From contig NZ_BDJC01000003.1 of the NCBI RefSeq assembly GCF_002005565.1, positions 124,001 through 188,000 of the forward strand: DNA of 64,000 nt, in the 5' to 3' direction. Below the pieces are notes generated by a model, which saw only the letters and a list, made by a program, of their open reading frames with translations, did not search any database and was not told the origin of the DNA. Positions 26,352 to 35,800 of the stretch are shown piece after piece; position 1 is the first letter of the stretch, and the number at the start of each line of letters is the position of its first letter. The position numbers and the translations under genes were made by a program. The DNA is from Streptomyces sp. JHA26. GTDB lineage: Bacteria > Actinomycetota > Actinomycetes > Streptomycetales > Streptomycetaceae.

Positions 26352-27397
26352 CCCTCTCCCTGACGCGGGGTGCCGAGCACGGCACCCCGCGGCTCACCGA
26401 CATCGCCGCGCAGGCCGGGGTGAGTGAGGCCACGGCGAGCCGCGTGCTCAACGGGAAACCCGGAGTCGCCCCCGCCACCCGGCGGCGGGTGGTGGCCGCA
26501 CTCGACGTACTCGGCTACGAGCGGCCCGTACGGCTGCGCCAGCGCAGCGCCGGCCTGATCGGGCTGGTGATCCCGGAGCTCACGAACCCGATCTTCCCGG
26601 CTTTCGCCCAGGTCATCGAGCAGGTGCTGGCCGGGCACGGATACACGCCCGTGCTGTGCACGCAGATGCCCGGCGGGTCCACCGAGGACGAACTGGTGGA
26701 GCAGATGGAGGACCGGGGCGTCACGGGCATCGTCTTCCTGTCCGGGCTGCACGCGGACACGACGGCCGACCCGGTCCGGTACCACAAACTCGCCTCCCGA
26801 GGACTGCCGTTCGTTCTGGTGAACGGCTACAACGAGCGCATCACGGCGTCCTTCGTGTCGTCCGACGACCGGTCCGCGGTACGGATGGCGGTGCGGCACC
26901 TGGCCGACCTGGGGCACACGCGGGTCGGACTGGCCGTCGGCCCCACCCGTTTCGTGCCGTCGCGGCGCAAGGCCGAGGGCTTCCTCGCGGCCGTGCGCTC
27001 CTTCTGCGGGATGCGGGCGGAAGAGGCCGAAGCGCACATCGAGCGCACCCTGTTCACGGTGGAGGGAGGCCACGCGGCCGCGGCGGCGCTGCTGGACGGG
27101 GGGTGCACCGGCCTGGTCTGCGGCAGTGATCTGATGGCCCTGGGGGCGATCCGCGCGGTGCGCGAACGGGGCCTGTCGGTTCCGCACGACGTCTCGGTGA
27201 TCGGGTTCGACGACTCGCCGCTGATCCCGTTCACCGACCCGCCGCTCACCACCGTGCGTCAGCCGGTGCAGGCGATGGCGACCGCGGCGGTGGGGGCACT
27301 GCTGGAGGAGGTCGGCGGAACACCCGTTCAGCGGACCGAGTTCGTCTTCCAGCCGGAGCTGGTCGTGCGCGGTTCCACGGCGCGGCGCGGCGGGTGA
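26348..27397 (+). CDS. second LacI-family regulator, MalR paralogue (Reg1-like)
   Basis: 349 aa. HTH LTDIAAQAGVSEATASRVLNG at ~17-37, then an effector domain nearly parallel to MalR of this window (PGGSTEDELVEQM, SGLHADTTAD, FDDSPLIPFTDPPLTT). It belongs to the MalR/Reg1 group that controls amylase and maltose genes in Streptomyces. The GTG start overlaps aglA, so the regulator is under the control of the mal promoter and probably feeds back on it or on the amylase promoter 400 bp downstream. The two paralogues could respond to different inducers, for example maltose and an acarviosyl sugar; that is speculation. Confidence 0.88.
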   Translation: MTLSLTRGAEHGTPRLTDIAAQAGVSEATASRVLNGKPGVAPATRRRVVAALDVLGYERPVRLRQRSAGLIGLVIPELTNPIFPAFAQVIEQVLAGHGYTPVLCTQMPGGSTEDELVEQMEDRGVTGIVFLSGLHADTTADPVRYHKLASRGLPFVLVNGYNERITASFVSSDDRSAVRMAVRHLADLGHTRVGLAVGPTRFVPSRRKAEGFLAAVRSFCGMRAEEAEAHIERTLFTVEGGHAAAAALLDGGCTGLVCGSDLMALGAIRAVRERGLSVPHDVSVIGFDDSPLIPFTDPPLTTVRQPVQAMATAAVGALLEEVGGTPVQRTEFVFQPELVVRGSTARRGG

Positions 27398-27416
27398 GCG
27401 CACCGGCCCGGGGAGA

Positions 27417-27471
27417 GGCTCCGCAGCCGGCCCCGGTCGGGGCTGCGGGGCGGCATGAAGGCTGCGGAGCC
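27417..27471 (+). terminator. terminator of the malEFG-aglA-regulator operon
   Basis: Perfect 12-bp inverted repeat GGCTCCGCAGCC...GGCTGCGGAGCC (27417-27428 and 27460-27471) with a 31-nt loop that can form an inner GCCCC/GGGGC stem. It starts 20 bp after the regulator stop. Confidence 0.65.
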
Positions 27472-27567
27472 CCGGCTGGAGCCCGGTCCGGCGGGCCGGG
27501 CGCGTGGGCTCCGACAGCTGTCGAGGCCTCCGGGCCGCCGGACCGGGCGGTGATTGAACGTAACACC

Positions 27568-27733
27568 TCTGAAACGCTTGCGAAAGTCTTTGCAGGGCGT
27601 CAATTTTCCCTCCTGCCAGTGATGTTGAGGTTTCCGGAGGGAAAAGCAAGAGTCCCGTCGTGAAGGGTTGACCGATGGTGAGGGGGCTCGTACGGTCTCG
27701 ATCGCAACAACTTGCTGACGTGTTTCAGCAAGT
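27568..27733 (+). promoter_or_regulatory. operators and promoter region of the alpha-amylase gene
   Basis: The 340-bp spacer before the amylase has two candidate sites. One is TCTGAAACGCTTGCGAAAG plus TCTTTGCAG (27568-27595), resembling the acbV-acbA and malE spacers. The other is a perfect 9-bp inverted repeat, ACTTGCTGA and TCAGCAAGT (27710-27718 and 27725-27733), with a 6-bp gap. Streptomyces amylase promoters carry TTGC-type repeats bound by Reg1/MalR. The rest of the spacer holds no gene. Confidence 0.6.
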
Positions 27734-27810
27734 CTCCCCACAGGCCTGTCGGGCAAGGCGCGTTGCTGCGTGAAGGCCTCTCATCCGCATCAGGTGGATC
27801 AGGAGGAACT

Positions 27811-29517
27811 ATGGCCAACAAGACCGTGGCCACTGCACTCGCCCTTGTGGCGGGAGCCGCTGTGGTCGTCACGGCACCCGGGACCGCGCAGGCGGACCCG
27901 CCCGGCGACAAGGACGTCACCGCGGTGATGTTCGAGTGGAACTTCAACTCCGTCGCCAAGGCCTGTACCGACGACCTCGGGCCGGCCGGGTACGGGTACG
28001 TGCAGGTGTCGCCGCCGAACGAGCGGGTCCAGGGCCCGCAGTGGTGGACCGCCTACCAGCCCGTCAGCTACAGGATCGGCACGAAACTGGGCGACCGCAC
28101 CGCCTTCAAGAACATGATCGACACCTGCCACGCCGCCGGCGTCAAGGTCGTCGTCGACACGGTCATCAACCACATGGCCAACAGCGCCGGCACCGGGACC
28201 GCGGGTTCCTCCTACAGCAAGTACAACTATCCCGGCCTGTACTCGCCGTCCGACCTGGACGACTGCACGAGGGACATCGACAACTACGGGGACAGCTGGA
28301 ACGTCCACCACTGCGAACTGTCCGGCCTGCCCGACCTGGACACCGGCGAGGAGTACGTCCGCAAGACGATCGCCGGGTACCTGAACGACCTGCTGTCCCT
28401 CGGGGCGGACGGCTTCCGCGTCGACGCGGCCAAGCACATCCCACCGGGTGACCTCGCCAACATCAAGGGCCGGCTCAGCAACCCGGGTGTCTACTGGAAG
28501 CAGGAGACCATCGGGGCGCCCGGCGAGGCCGTGCAGCCCGGCCAGTACACCGGCACCGGTGACGTCCAGGAGTTCTCCTTCGCCAAGGACCTGAAGCGCG
28601 TCTTCTCCGGCGAGAAGCTGGCGTACCTGAAGAACTTCGGGGAGGCCTGGGGCTACGTCCCCAGCGGCAAGGCCGCCACCTTCGTGACCAACCACGACAC
28701 CGAGCGCCACAACACGACGCTGACCTACAAGGACGGGGCCAACTACACCCTCGCCCACGTCTTCATGCTGGCCTGGCCGTACGGCTCACCGGACGTCCAC
28801 TCCGGCTACGAGTTCAGCAGCGACGCGGGCAGCCCCAACGACGGCCAGGTCAACGCCTGCTACACCGACGGGTGGAAGTGCCAGCACGCCTGGCGCGAGA
28901 TCGCGAGCATGGTCGAGTTCCGCAACACCGCCGGCAGCGCGGGCGTGACCAACTGGTGGGACAACGGCAACAACGCCATCGCCTTCGGCCGCGGTGACAA
29001 GGCCTACGTCGCGATCAACCACGAGTCCGGCTCGCTCAACCGCACCTTCCAGACGTCGCTGCCCGCCGGCACCTACTGCGACGTCCAGAGCGGCAAGCCC
29101 GTCACCGTGAACGGCTCCGGGCAGTTCACCGCGACCCTCGGCGGCAACACGGCGCTCGCCCTGCACACGGGGGCGACCAGCTGCTCCGACACCGGCCCCG
29201 GCCCGAACCCGGACCCTGAGACCACGGCCGGCGCCTCGTTCAGCGTGGACGCCACCACCGCCTGGGGCGAGAACATCTACGTCACCGGCGACAACGCCGC
29301 GCTCGGCAGCTGGAACCCCGCCGCCGCCCTCAAGCTCGACCCGGCGACCTACCCCGTGTGGAAGCTCGACGTCGCCCTCCCGGCCGGCACCTCCTTCGCG
29401 TACAAGTACCTGCGCAAGGACGCCTCCGGCAACGTCACCTGGGAGAGCGGCGCCAACCGCACCGCCACCGTCCCATCCAGCGGCAAGACGCTCCTGAGCG
29501 ACTCCTGGCGCAGCTGA
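27811..29517 (+). CDS. aml: secreted alpha-amylase (GH13) with C-terminal CBM20
   Basis: 568 aa. Signal peptide [20 protein letters not shown] to about residue 30 (cleavage after AQA). The catalytic barrel resembles the Streptomyces/animal-type alpha-amylases: VVDTVINHM, nucleophile GFRVDAAKH, acid/base [15 protein letters not shown] Pro-rich linker near 465-475 leads to a starch-binding CBM20 domain ([17 protein letters not shown]...). AGGAGG precedes the ATG; an in-frame upstream extension has no such support. This is the enzyme type that acarbose-like and tendamistat-like inhibitors target, so the producer enzyme would be expected to be tolerant or separately timed. Confidence 0.94.
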   Translation: MANKTVATALALVAGAAVVVTAPGTAQADPPGDKDVTAVMFEWNFNSVAKACTDDLGPAGYGYVQVSPPNERVQGPQWWTAYQPVSYRIGTKLGDRTAFKNMIDTCHAAGVKVVVDTVINHMANSAGTGTAGSSYSKYNYPGLYSPSDLDDCTRDIDNYGDSWNVHHCELSGLPDLDTGEEYVRKTIAGYLNDLLSLGADGFRVDAAKHIPPGDLANIKGRLSNPGVYWKQETIGAPGEAVQPGQYTGTGDVQEFSFAKDLKRVFSGEKLAYLKNFGEAWGYVPSGKAATFVTNHDTERHNTTLTYKDGANYTLAHVFMLAWPYGSPDVHSGYEFSSDAGSPNDGQVNACYTDGWKCQHAWREIASMVEFRNTAGSAGVTNWWDNGNNAIAFGRGDKAYVAINHESGSLNRTFQTSLPAGTYCDVQSGKPVTVNGSGQFTATLGGNTALALHTGATSCSDTGPGPNPDPETTAGASFSVDATTAWGENIYVTGDNAALGSWNPAAALKLDPATYPVWKLDVALPAGTSFAYKYLRKDASGNVTWESGANRTATVPSSGKTLLSDSWRS

Positions 29518-29551
29518 ACCAGGCAAGCGCTCCGTCTCGCCGACCGAAGGA

Positions 29552-29587
29552 CCGCCCGGCCCGCCTCCTCCAAGGCGTACCGGGCGG
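29552..29587 (+). terminator. terminator after the alpha-amylase gene
   Basis: CCGCCCGG (29552-29559) pairs with CCGGGCGG (29580-29587), with an inner CGCCT/AGGCG stem in the loop. The hairpin starts 35 bp after the amylase stop, with no T tract. Confidence 0.55.
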
Positions 29588-29667
29588 CCCGCCTTGTCCG
29601 CGCCGGCTCCCGCCGCCGCGCACCGGGCGGCCCGTCCCGTTCGACCGGTGAGGAGAAGAAAGGCCCC

Positions 29668-32600
29668 ATGACCGGTTTACCGTCCCGGCGCAGAACCGCC
29701 CGATTGTCGGCCGTCGCACTGATCCTGTCCGTGCTGCCGGCCCTCCCGTCCACCACTCCGTCCGCGGACGCCGCGACCCCGCGACCGCCGTCCGATCACG
29801 CGCTCGCCCGCACACCGGCGCGCCCCGCCCCGTCGCGCGAGCAGTTCTACCTGGTGCTGCCCGACCGCTTCGCCAACGGGACCACCTCCAACGACGAGGG
29901 AGGCCTGACCGGCGGCCGCTCGCAGACCGGCCACGACCCGACCGACAAGCACTTCTACCAGGGCGGTGACCTGAGGGGCCTGATCGAGAAGCTCGACTAC
30001 ATCAAGGGCCTGGGCACCACCGCACTCTGGATGGCCCCGGTCTTCAAGAACCGGCCGGTGCAGACCATGAGCGGCACCGAGATGGCCAGCTACCACGGCT
30101 ACTCCATCACCGACTTCACCCGGGTCGACCCGCACTTCGGCACCAACGCCGAACTGGCGGAACTCGTCGACAAGGCCCACGCCAAGGGCATGAAGGTCTT
30201 CTTCGACGTCATCACCAACCACACCGCCGACACCGTCGACTACGCGGAGAAGACGTACGGCTACCGCTCCAAGGGAGCGTTCCCCTACCTGGACGCCGAG
30301 GGCCGACCCTTCGACGACAGCTCCGGCATGCGCGAGGTCGACGAGGACGGCCTCCCGTACACGCCGCGCCCCCGCCCCGGCGAGCACGACGCCAAGGTGC
30401 CGGCGTGGCTGAACGACCCCACGATGTACCACAACCGGGGTGACTCCACCTTCGCCGGTGAGAGCGCCCTGTACGGCGACTTCAAGGGCAACGACGACCT
30501 GTGGACCGAACGGCCCGAGGTCGTCGAGGGCATGCGGCGGATCTACGAGACGTGGGTCAGGGACTTCGGCATCGACGGCTTCCGCGTCGACACGGCGAAG
30601 AACGTCAACATGGCCTTCTGGACCCAGTGGGCCACGGCGCTGGACGCCTACGCGGCCCGGCAGGGGAAGCGGGACTTCTTCATCTTCGCGGAGGCCTTCT
30701 CGGCCGACCCCGTCGTCATGGCGCCCTACCTGACCGAGGGCCGGCTCGACGCCACGCTCGACTTCCCGCTGCAGGCCGCGCTCCGCAACTACGCGTCGCG
30801 CGGCGGTCCCACGCGCGACCTCGCGCACGTCCTGGCCCAGGACCACCGCTACACCACCGACAAGGCCAACGCCTACGGCGAGGTGACCTTCCTCGGCAGT
30901 CACGACATGGGGCGCATCGGGAGCTTCGTCAGCCAGGACAACCCGGGCGCGGGCGATGCCGAGCTGCTGCGCCGTGACCGGTTCGCCCATGAGCTGATGT
31001 TCCTGTCGCGGGGCAATCCGGTGATCTACGCGGGTGACGAGCAGGGCTTCACCGGATCGGCGGACGATGTGTACGCCCGGCAGACGCTGTTCGCGTCGAA
31101 GGTCCCGGAGTATCTGGACGACGACCAGATCGGCACGGAGCGTACGCACGCCTCGGACGCGTACGACCCGGCGCATCCGTTGTACCGGTCGATCGCTTCC
31201 CTTTCACAGCTGACGAAACGGCATCCGGCGTTGCGTGACGGTGTGCAGGAGGAGCGGTACGCGGACGACGGTCCGGGTGTGTACGCGTTCTCGCGCACGG
31301 ATGCGAAACAGCGGGTCGAGTACGTCGTCGCGGTGAACAACGCGGACCGTACCCGGACGGTCGGGGTGCCGACGTACACGGCGGGGATGGACTTCCGCGG
31401 TGTGTACGGGTCGTCGGTGCGGGTGCGCAGCGGCGCGGACCGGAAGGTGCGGGTGGAGGTGCCGCCGCTGTCCGCGGTGGTGCTGAAGGCGGCCAGGCCG
31501 CTGGCCACTCCGGCCACCGGGCCGTCGGTGTCGGTGCGGGCTCCGGCGGCCGGTGCGACCGGTGACGTGGAGGTCTCCGCCGAGGTGGACGGCGGCGGGC
31601 TGAACCGGGTGGTGTTCGCCGCCCAGGCCGGTAACGGGCCCTGGCGCACTCTGGGTTCGGCCGACCACGCCCCGTACAGGGTGACCCAGCACCTGCCGGA
31701 CACGGTGCGTGCCGGGACGCCGCTGCGCTACAAGGCCGTCGTCGTCGACCACGCGGGACGCACCGCGAGCGACACCGCCGCCACCACCGCCGGACAACCC
31801 CCCGCCCCCGAGAAACCGACCGCGAAGCGACACCATGCGGTCGTCCACCACCGGCGCGCGGACGGCGACTACGACGGCCTGCTGCTGCGGACCGCCGACG
31901 GTACGACGGCCCGGTTCACCGGCCGCGACGCCTACGGGGCCTTCGCGTGGATCACCCCCGGCTCCGGTACCGGCGCCATCCGGTTCACCGTCGAGAAGGA
32001 CGGAGTCCCCGACGGACCCGAGCGCGTCCTCGACGTCGCCGTGTCCGGCGAGGTGTGGACCGAGCAGAACAACGCGACGGTCCTGAAGGCCAGGCCCAAG
32101 TCCGCCTACCCGCCCCAGGACGGCACCAAGGCCGTGCTGCACTACCACCGGCCCGACGGCGACTACGAGGGGTGGGGACTGCACACCTGGACGGGGTCCG
32201 CCGACCCGCCCGAGTGGAACGACCCCATCCTGCCGGTGCGCGAGGACCCCTTCGGGCTCGTCTTCGAGGTGCCGCTGAACGACGGGGCCGCCTCCCTCAG
32301 CTACATCCTGCACAAGGGGCAGGAGAAGGACATCCCCGACGACGAGGCCCTCGACTTCTCCCTCTACGGGCACGAGGTCTGGCGCGTGGCGGGCGACCCC
32401 ACCTATCTGACGCCCTCTCCCGGTGGCGCCTTCGGCCTCGACCTGCGCGCGGCGGAGGCCACCTGGATCGGTGACGACACCGTCGTGTGGGCGGGTGAGG
32501 GCAGCGGCGTGGCCAGTCAGCAACTGGTGTACGCCACCGAGGGCGACCTCACGATCGAGAACGGCGCACTGACCGACGAGGGACAGTGGCTGCGGCTCGT

Positions 32601-32808
32601 ACCGACCGAGCTGACCGAGACCCAGAGGTCCCGCTACCCCCAGTACGCACAGGCCTCGGCGTTCCGCGTGGACCCGCGGGACCGCGACCGCGTCGGCCAG
32701 GCACTCCGCGCCCGGCTGATCGCCACCCAACGCGCCGACGACGGGGCCCTGCTGGGCGCCACCGGCGTGCGCATCGAAGACACCCGACCGGAAGGAACCG
32801 GCAAGTGA
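29668..32808 (+). CDS. secreted GH13 amylase-like protein with tandem CBM41 (PUD) domains
   Basis: 1046 aa. Sec signal (cleavage near residue 35), GH13 barrel ~55-560 (GFRVDTAKN nucleophile, FAEAFS acid/base, LGSHDMGR), an Ig-like segment, two pullulanase-type starch-binding domains (~715-900; [11 protein letters not shown] and HYHRPDGDYEGW) and a pullulanase N-terminal module at the C-terminus. It is colinear with the first ~1040 residues of the next protein but stops where the pullulanase catalytic domain would begin. It may be a maltogenic or debranching-assisting amylase. The third catalytic motif reads SHD where the paralogue has NHD, which leaves the Asp intact. Confidence 0.9.
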   Translation: MTGLPSRRRTARLSAVALILSVLPALPSTTPSADAATPRPPSDHALARTPARPAPSREQFYLVLPDRFANGTTSNDEGGLTGGRSQTGHDPTDKHFYQGGDLRGLIEKLDYIKGLGTTALWMAPVFKNRPVQTMSGTEMASYHGYSITDFTRVDPHFGTNAELAELVDKAHAKGMKVFFDVITNHTADTVDYAEKTYGYRSKGAFPYLDAEGRPFDDSSGMREVDEDGLPYTPRPRPGEHDAKVPAWLNDPTMYHNRGDSTFAGESALYGDFKGNDDLWTERPEVVEGMRRIYETWVRDFGIDGFRVDTAKNVNMAFWTQWATALDAYAARQGKRDFFIFAEAFSADPVVMAPYLTEGRLDATLDFPLQAALRNYASRGGPTRDLAHVLAQDHRYTTDKANAYGEVTFLGSHDMGRIGSFVSQDNPGAGDAELLRRDRFAHELMFLSRGNPVIYAGDEQGFTGSADDVYARQTLFASKVPEYLDDDQIGTERTHASDAYDPAHPLYRSIASLSQLTKRHPALRDGVQEERYADDGPGVYAFSRTDAKQRVEYVVAVNNADRTRTVGVPTYTAGMDFRGVYGSSVRVRSGADRKVRVEVPPLSAVVLKAARPLATPATGPSVSVRAPAAGATGDVEVSAEVDGGGLNRVVFAAQAGNGPWRTLGSADHAPYRVTQHLPDTVRAGTPLRYKAVVVDHAGRTASDTAATTAGQPPAPEKPTAKRHHAVVHHRRADGDYDGLLLRTADGTTARFTGRDAYGAFAWITPGSGTGAIRFTVEKDGVPDGPERVLDVAVSGEVWTEQNNATVLKARPKSAYPPQDGTKAVLHYHRPDGDYEGWGLHTWTGSADPPEWNDPILPVREDPFGLVFEVPLNDGAASLSYILHKGQEKDIPDDEALDFSLYGHEVWRVAGDPTYLTPSPGGAFGLDLRAAEATWIGDDTVVWAGEGSGVASQQLVYATEGDLTIENGALTDEGQWLRLVPTELTETQRSRYPQYAQASAFRVDPRDRDRVGQALRARLIATQRADDGALLGATGVRIEDTRPEGTGK
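30935..31820 (+). repeat. near-identical ~890-bp block, copy 1 (gene conversion tract)
   Basis: The segment matches 34141-35026 almost base for base at a constant offset of 3206, while DNA on either side in the two paralogous genes differs at many third positions. It covers the end of the amylase barrel and the Ig-like segment. Confidence 0.8.
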
Positions 32809-35800
32809 TCGGCTCGCTCCCAGACCGAAGAGGCCGAAGAAGACGAAGAGGCCGCCCCGGCGGCACGAACCACGGAACCGTGCCGGGACCCACGGCCGGC
32901 CCTACGACCATGGCCGCCGCGGTCGTCGTGGCCGCACTGCTCGCCACGGCGCTGGGCACACCCCAGCAGGCAGCCGCGGCACCGCGGCCTCCCGGTCCGC
33001 CGTCCGACGCCCGGCTCGTCGCCGAGCCGGCCCGCCACGACCTGACCCGGGAACAGGCGTACTTCCTGCTGCCCGACCGGTTCGCCAACGGATCCCGTGC
33101 CAACGACCGCGGAGGGCTCGGCGGCGACCGGACCGCGACGGGATTCGATCCGACGGACAAGGGCTTCTACCAGGGGGGTGACCTGAGGGGCCTGATCAAG
33201 AAGCTCGACTACATCAAGGGCCTGGGCACCACCGCGATCTGGATGGCGCCGATCTTCAAGAACAAGCCGGTGCAGGGCGGTGGCGAGTCCGCCGGCTACC
33301 ACGGCTACTGGATCACCGACTTCACCCGGGTCGACCCGCACTTCGGCACCAACGCCGAACTCGCTGAACTCATCGACAAGGCCCACGCCAAGGGCATGAA
33401 GGTCTTCTTCGACGTCATCACCAACCACACCGCCGACACCGTCACGAACGTCGAGAAGACGTACGGCTACCGCTCCAAGGGCGCGTTCCCCTACCTGGAC
33501 ACCGAGGGCCGTCCCTTCGACGACAGCTCGCGGATGGGCAAGGTCGACCGGGACAGCTTCCCGTACACGCCCGTGGTGAACGAGGACGAGGCCGACGCGA
33601 AAGTCCCGGCGTGGCTGAACGACCCCACGATGTACCACAACCGGGGTGACTCGACGTTCGTCGGCGAGAGCGGCCTCTACGGCGACCACACCGGTCTCGA
33701 CGACCTGTGGACCGAACGGCCCGAGGTGGTCGAGGGCCTGGAGAAGATCTACCAGAGGTGGGTCAGGGACTTCGACGTGGACGGCTTCCGCGTCGACACG
33801 GTTCGCAACGTCGACATGCCGTTCTGGACGCAGTGGGCGACCGCGATCGACGCCTACGCCGCGAAGAGGGGACGCGAGGACTTCTTCGTCTTCGGCGAGA
33901 CCCTCTCCTCCGACCCGGCCGTCACGGCGCCCTACGTGACCGAGGGCCGGCTCGACGCCACGCTCGACTTCCCGCTGCAGAACGCCATCCGCGGCTACGC
34001 CTCCCAGGACAAGTCTGCGAGCACCCTCTCCGGCGTCCTGGCCCAGGACTACCGCTACACCACCGACAAGGCCAACGCCTACGAGCAGGTCACCTTCCTC
34101 GGCAACCACGACATGGGCCGCATCGGCAGTTTCGTCAGCCAGGACAACCCGGGCGCGGGCGATGCCGAGCTGCTGCGCCGGGACCGGTTCGCGCACGAGC
34201 TGATGTTCCTGTCGCGGGGCAATCCGGTGATCTACGCGGGTGACGAGCAGGGCTTCACCGGACCGGGCGGGGACAAGGGCGCCCGGCAGACGCTGTTCGC
34301 GTCGAAGGTCCCGGAGTATCTGGACGACGACCAGATCGGCACGGAGCGTACGCACGCCTCGGACGCGTACGACCCGGCGCATCCGTTGTACCGGTCGATC
34401 GCGAGGCTGTCGGAGCTGACGAAACGGCATCCGGCGTTGCGTGACGGTGTGCAGGAGGAGCGGTACGCGGACGACGGCCCGGGTGTGTACGCGTTCTCGC
34501 GCACGGATGCGAAACAGCGGGTCGAGTACGTCGTCGCGGTGAACAACGCGGCGAAGGCCCGGACGGTCGGGGTGCCGACGTACACGGCGGGGATGGACTT
34601 CCGCGGTGTGTACGGGTCGTCGGCGCGGGTGCGCAGCGGCGCGGACCGGAAGGTGCGGGTGGAGGTGCCGCCGCTGTCCGCGGTGGTGCTGAAGGCGGCC
34701 AGGCCGCTGGCCACTCCGGCCACCGGGCCGTCGGTGTCGGTGCGGGCTCCGGCGGCCGGTGCGACCGGTGACGTGGAGGTCTCCGCCGAGGTGGACGGCG
34801 GCGGGCTGAACCGGGTGGTGTTCGCCGCCCAGGTCGGCAACGGGCCCTGGCGCACTCTGGGTTCGGCCGACCACGCCCCGTACAGGGTGACCCAGCACCT
34901 GCCGGACACGGTGCGTGCCGGGACGCCGCTGCGCTACAAGGCCGTCGTCGTCGACCACGCGGGACGCACCGCGAGCGACACCGCCGCCACCACCGCCGGA
35001 CAACCCCCCACCCCCGAGAAACCGAGCGCGGTGGACCGTCCCTACGCCGTGGTGCACTACCGGCGGACGGACGGCGACTACGACGGCTGGCAGCTCAAGT
35101 CGTCCGCGGGAACCGCGGACTTCACCGGCCGCGACGCCTACGGAGCCTTCGCCTGGGTGAAGCTGGACGACGGTGCCGGCGACGTGAGCTACACCGTCGA
35201 GAAGGACGGCGACGCGGACGGTCCGCGGCGCACGCTCGAGGCGGCGAAGACGGGTGAGGTCTGGATCGAGCAGGGCGAGGACGGACAGGCGGTGACCGCG
35301 CCCGAGGGCGTCTACCCGCCGCAGGACGAGAAGAAGGCCGTCCTGCACTACCACCGCGCCGACGGCGACTACGACGGCTGGGGCCTGCACACCTGGACCG
35401 GTGCGGCGAACCCGACGGACTGGTCGAAGCCGCTGCAGCCGGTCGGCAGGGACAGCTTCGGTGTAACCTTCGAGATACCCCTTGCCGACGGCGCCACGTC
35501 CCTCAGCTACATCATCCACAAGGGTGACGAGAAGGACATCGCCAGCGATCGGTCTCTGGACTTCGCCACCTACGGCAAGGACGTCTGGCTGATCGGCGGA
35601 ACCGCCGACTACCTGCTGCCGACCGTGGGCTCGGCCCCCGACCTCGACCTGGGCGCCTCGAAGGCCCAGTGGATCGACGCGGACACGGTGGTGTGGAACG
35701 TCAAGGCCACCGACGCCACCAGCCAGCAGCTCGTGTACGCCCCCAAGGGCGACATCACCGTCAAGGACGGCGCTCTCTCCCACGAGGGGCACTGGCTGCG

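Noticed and set aside
27712..27810. Upstream-extended start of the alpha-amylase
   Set aside because: The extension crosses the inverted-repeat operator and would bury the signal peptide; the ATG at 27811 has AGGAGG and a standard Sec signal.
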